Shown piece after piece: positions 39,527 to 39,695 of a stretch of DNA of 39,695 nucleotides (positions are counted from its first letter, which is position 1; each line of letters starts with the position of its first letter). The notes under the pieces are model-generated. The model was not told the origin of the DNA. It saw only the letters and a program-made list of their open reading frames with translations, and ran no database searches. The DNA lies in NCBI GenBank assembly GCA_031278095.1, contig JAITLC010000115.1, positions 1 through 39,695 of the forward strand. Direction: 5' to 3'. The stretch comes from Treponema sp. GTDB lineage: Bacteria > Spirochaetota > Spirochaetia > Treponematales > Breznakiellaceae. The position numbers were made by a program, and so were the translations under genes.

Positions 39527-39695
39527 ATGAAGAAAATCAGATCAAAACTGGAAATTTTGTCCCAAGAAGAGCTTTACCTGATCCACGAAACGGCTCTCAG
39601 AATTCTTGATGAAATTGGCATCCACGCCCCAAATGATGAACTTTTGGGGATGTGCCGGAAACGGGGCTGCCTTATTGACGATGCCCGTCAGGTTG
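39527..39695 (+). CDS. MttB-family (trimethylamine methyltransferase-like) protein, N-terminal part
   Basis: An open frame of 56 codons runs from ATG 39527, with AAGGAG upstream, to the window edge. It reads KLEILSQEELYLIHETALRI, then LDEIGIHAPNDELL and MCRKRGCLIDD. The pattern L-S-x-E-E-x-x-x-I-H-x-x-A-L-x-I-L-x-E-I-G-I is typical of the MttB superfamily N-terminus. Most members lack pyrrolysine and act on quaternary amines such as glycine betaine; whether this one has pyrrolysine cannot be seen. It lies 21 bases after the URO-D-like gene. Confidence 0.78.
   Translation, partial: MKKIRSKLEILSQEELYLIHETALRILDEIGIHAPNDELLGMCRKRGCLIDDARQV

Noticed and set aside
1-39695. tRNA or rRNA genes
   Set aside because: I found no cloverleaf with a GTTCRA-type loop or rRNA segment by eye; short ones could be missed without a search program.

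Overview
The window looks like chromosomal DNA of a spirochaete of the Treponema type, most likely a gut treponeme. The GC content is moderate, about half by eye. The genes point the same way: a Trep_Strep (MptD-type) ECF S-component, FapA, a single-enzyme murI-rsgA-mutS2 cluster, TPR/coiled-coil proteins, an ACT plus DUF711 pair, and LplABC-type and Opp-type transporters. The assignment rests on gene content and protein style, not on a marker gene.

Layout. 1-700 (minus): the damaged 5' part of an ECF/ABC transporter operon, with an intact start of ecfT running off the edge. 776-1012: an orphan HicB-like antitoxin. 1119-5595: poorly known proteins, namely a possible 2H phosphoesterase, a nucleotidyltransferase-like protein, a HEAFH metalloprotease lipoprotein, an MBL-fold hydrolase and a pentapeptide protein. 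5675-10187 (plus): zinc-ribbon protein, murI, rsgA, mutS2. 10219-13257: TM2 protein, tatD, fapA. 13258-13950: a gene-free stretch rich in inverted repeats. 13951-15537: pgi. 15700-16289: a decaying VapBC-like pair. 16467-19441: a GH105-like hydrolase and a hybrid histidine kinase. 19779-23269 (minus operon): metallophosphoesterase, ParB-like protein, pyridoxal kinase, M28 peptidase. 23331-28994 (plus operon): two TPR proteins, AI-2E family permease, ACT protein, DUF711 protein. 29021-34149 (minus operon): a complete five-gene peptide/nickel-type ABC transporter. 34150-34697: gene-poor DNA with hairpin repeats, two promoters and a possible operator. 34698-39695 (plus operon): an LplABC-type solute-binding protein and permeases, then a uroporphyrinogen-decarboxylase-like (MtaA/CmuA-type) methyltransferase and the start of an MttB-family methyltransferase.

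Two themes stand out. First, several accessory genes are broken: two N-terminal stubs in the ECF operon, a VapB-like antitoxin with an in-frame stop, a VapC that lacks its middle, and a permease split by a 95-bp AT-rich insert. Intergenic DNA also holds members of at least one family of composite hairpin repeats. Second, the last operon couples a sugar-type importer to corrinoid-dependent methyl-transfer enzymes. This suggests uptake and demethylation of a methylated substrate, with methyl groups probably entering one-carbon metabolism. Several genes (776, 5675, 10732, 16467) have a -10 box exactly six bases before the start codon and no Shine-Dalgarno site, so leaderless transcripts appear common.
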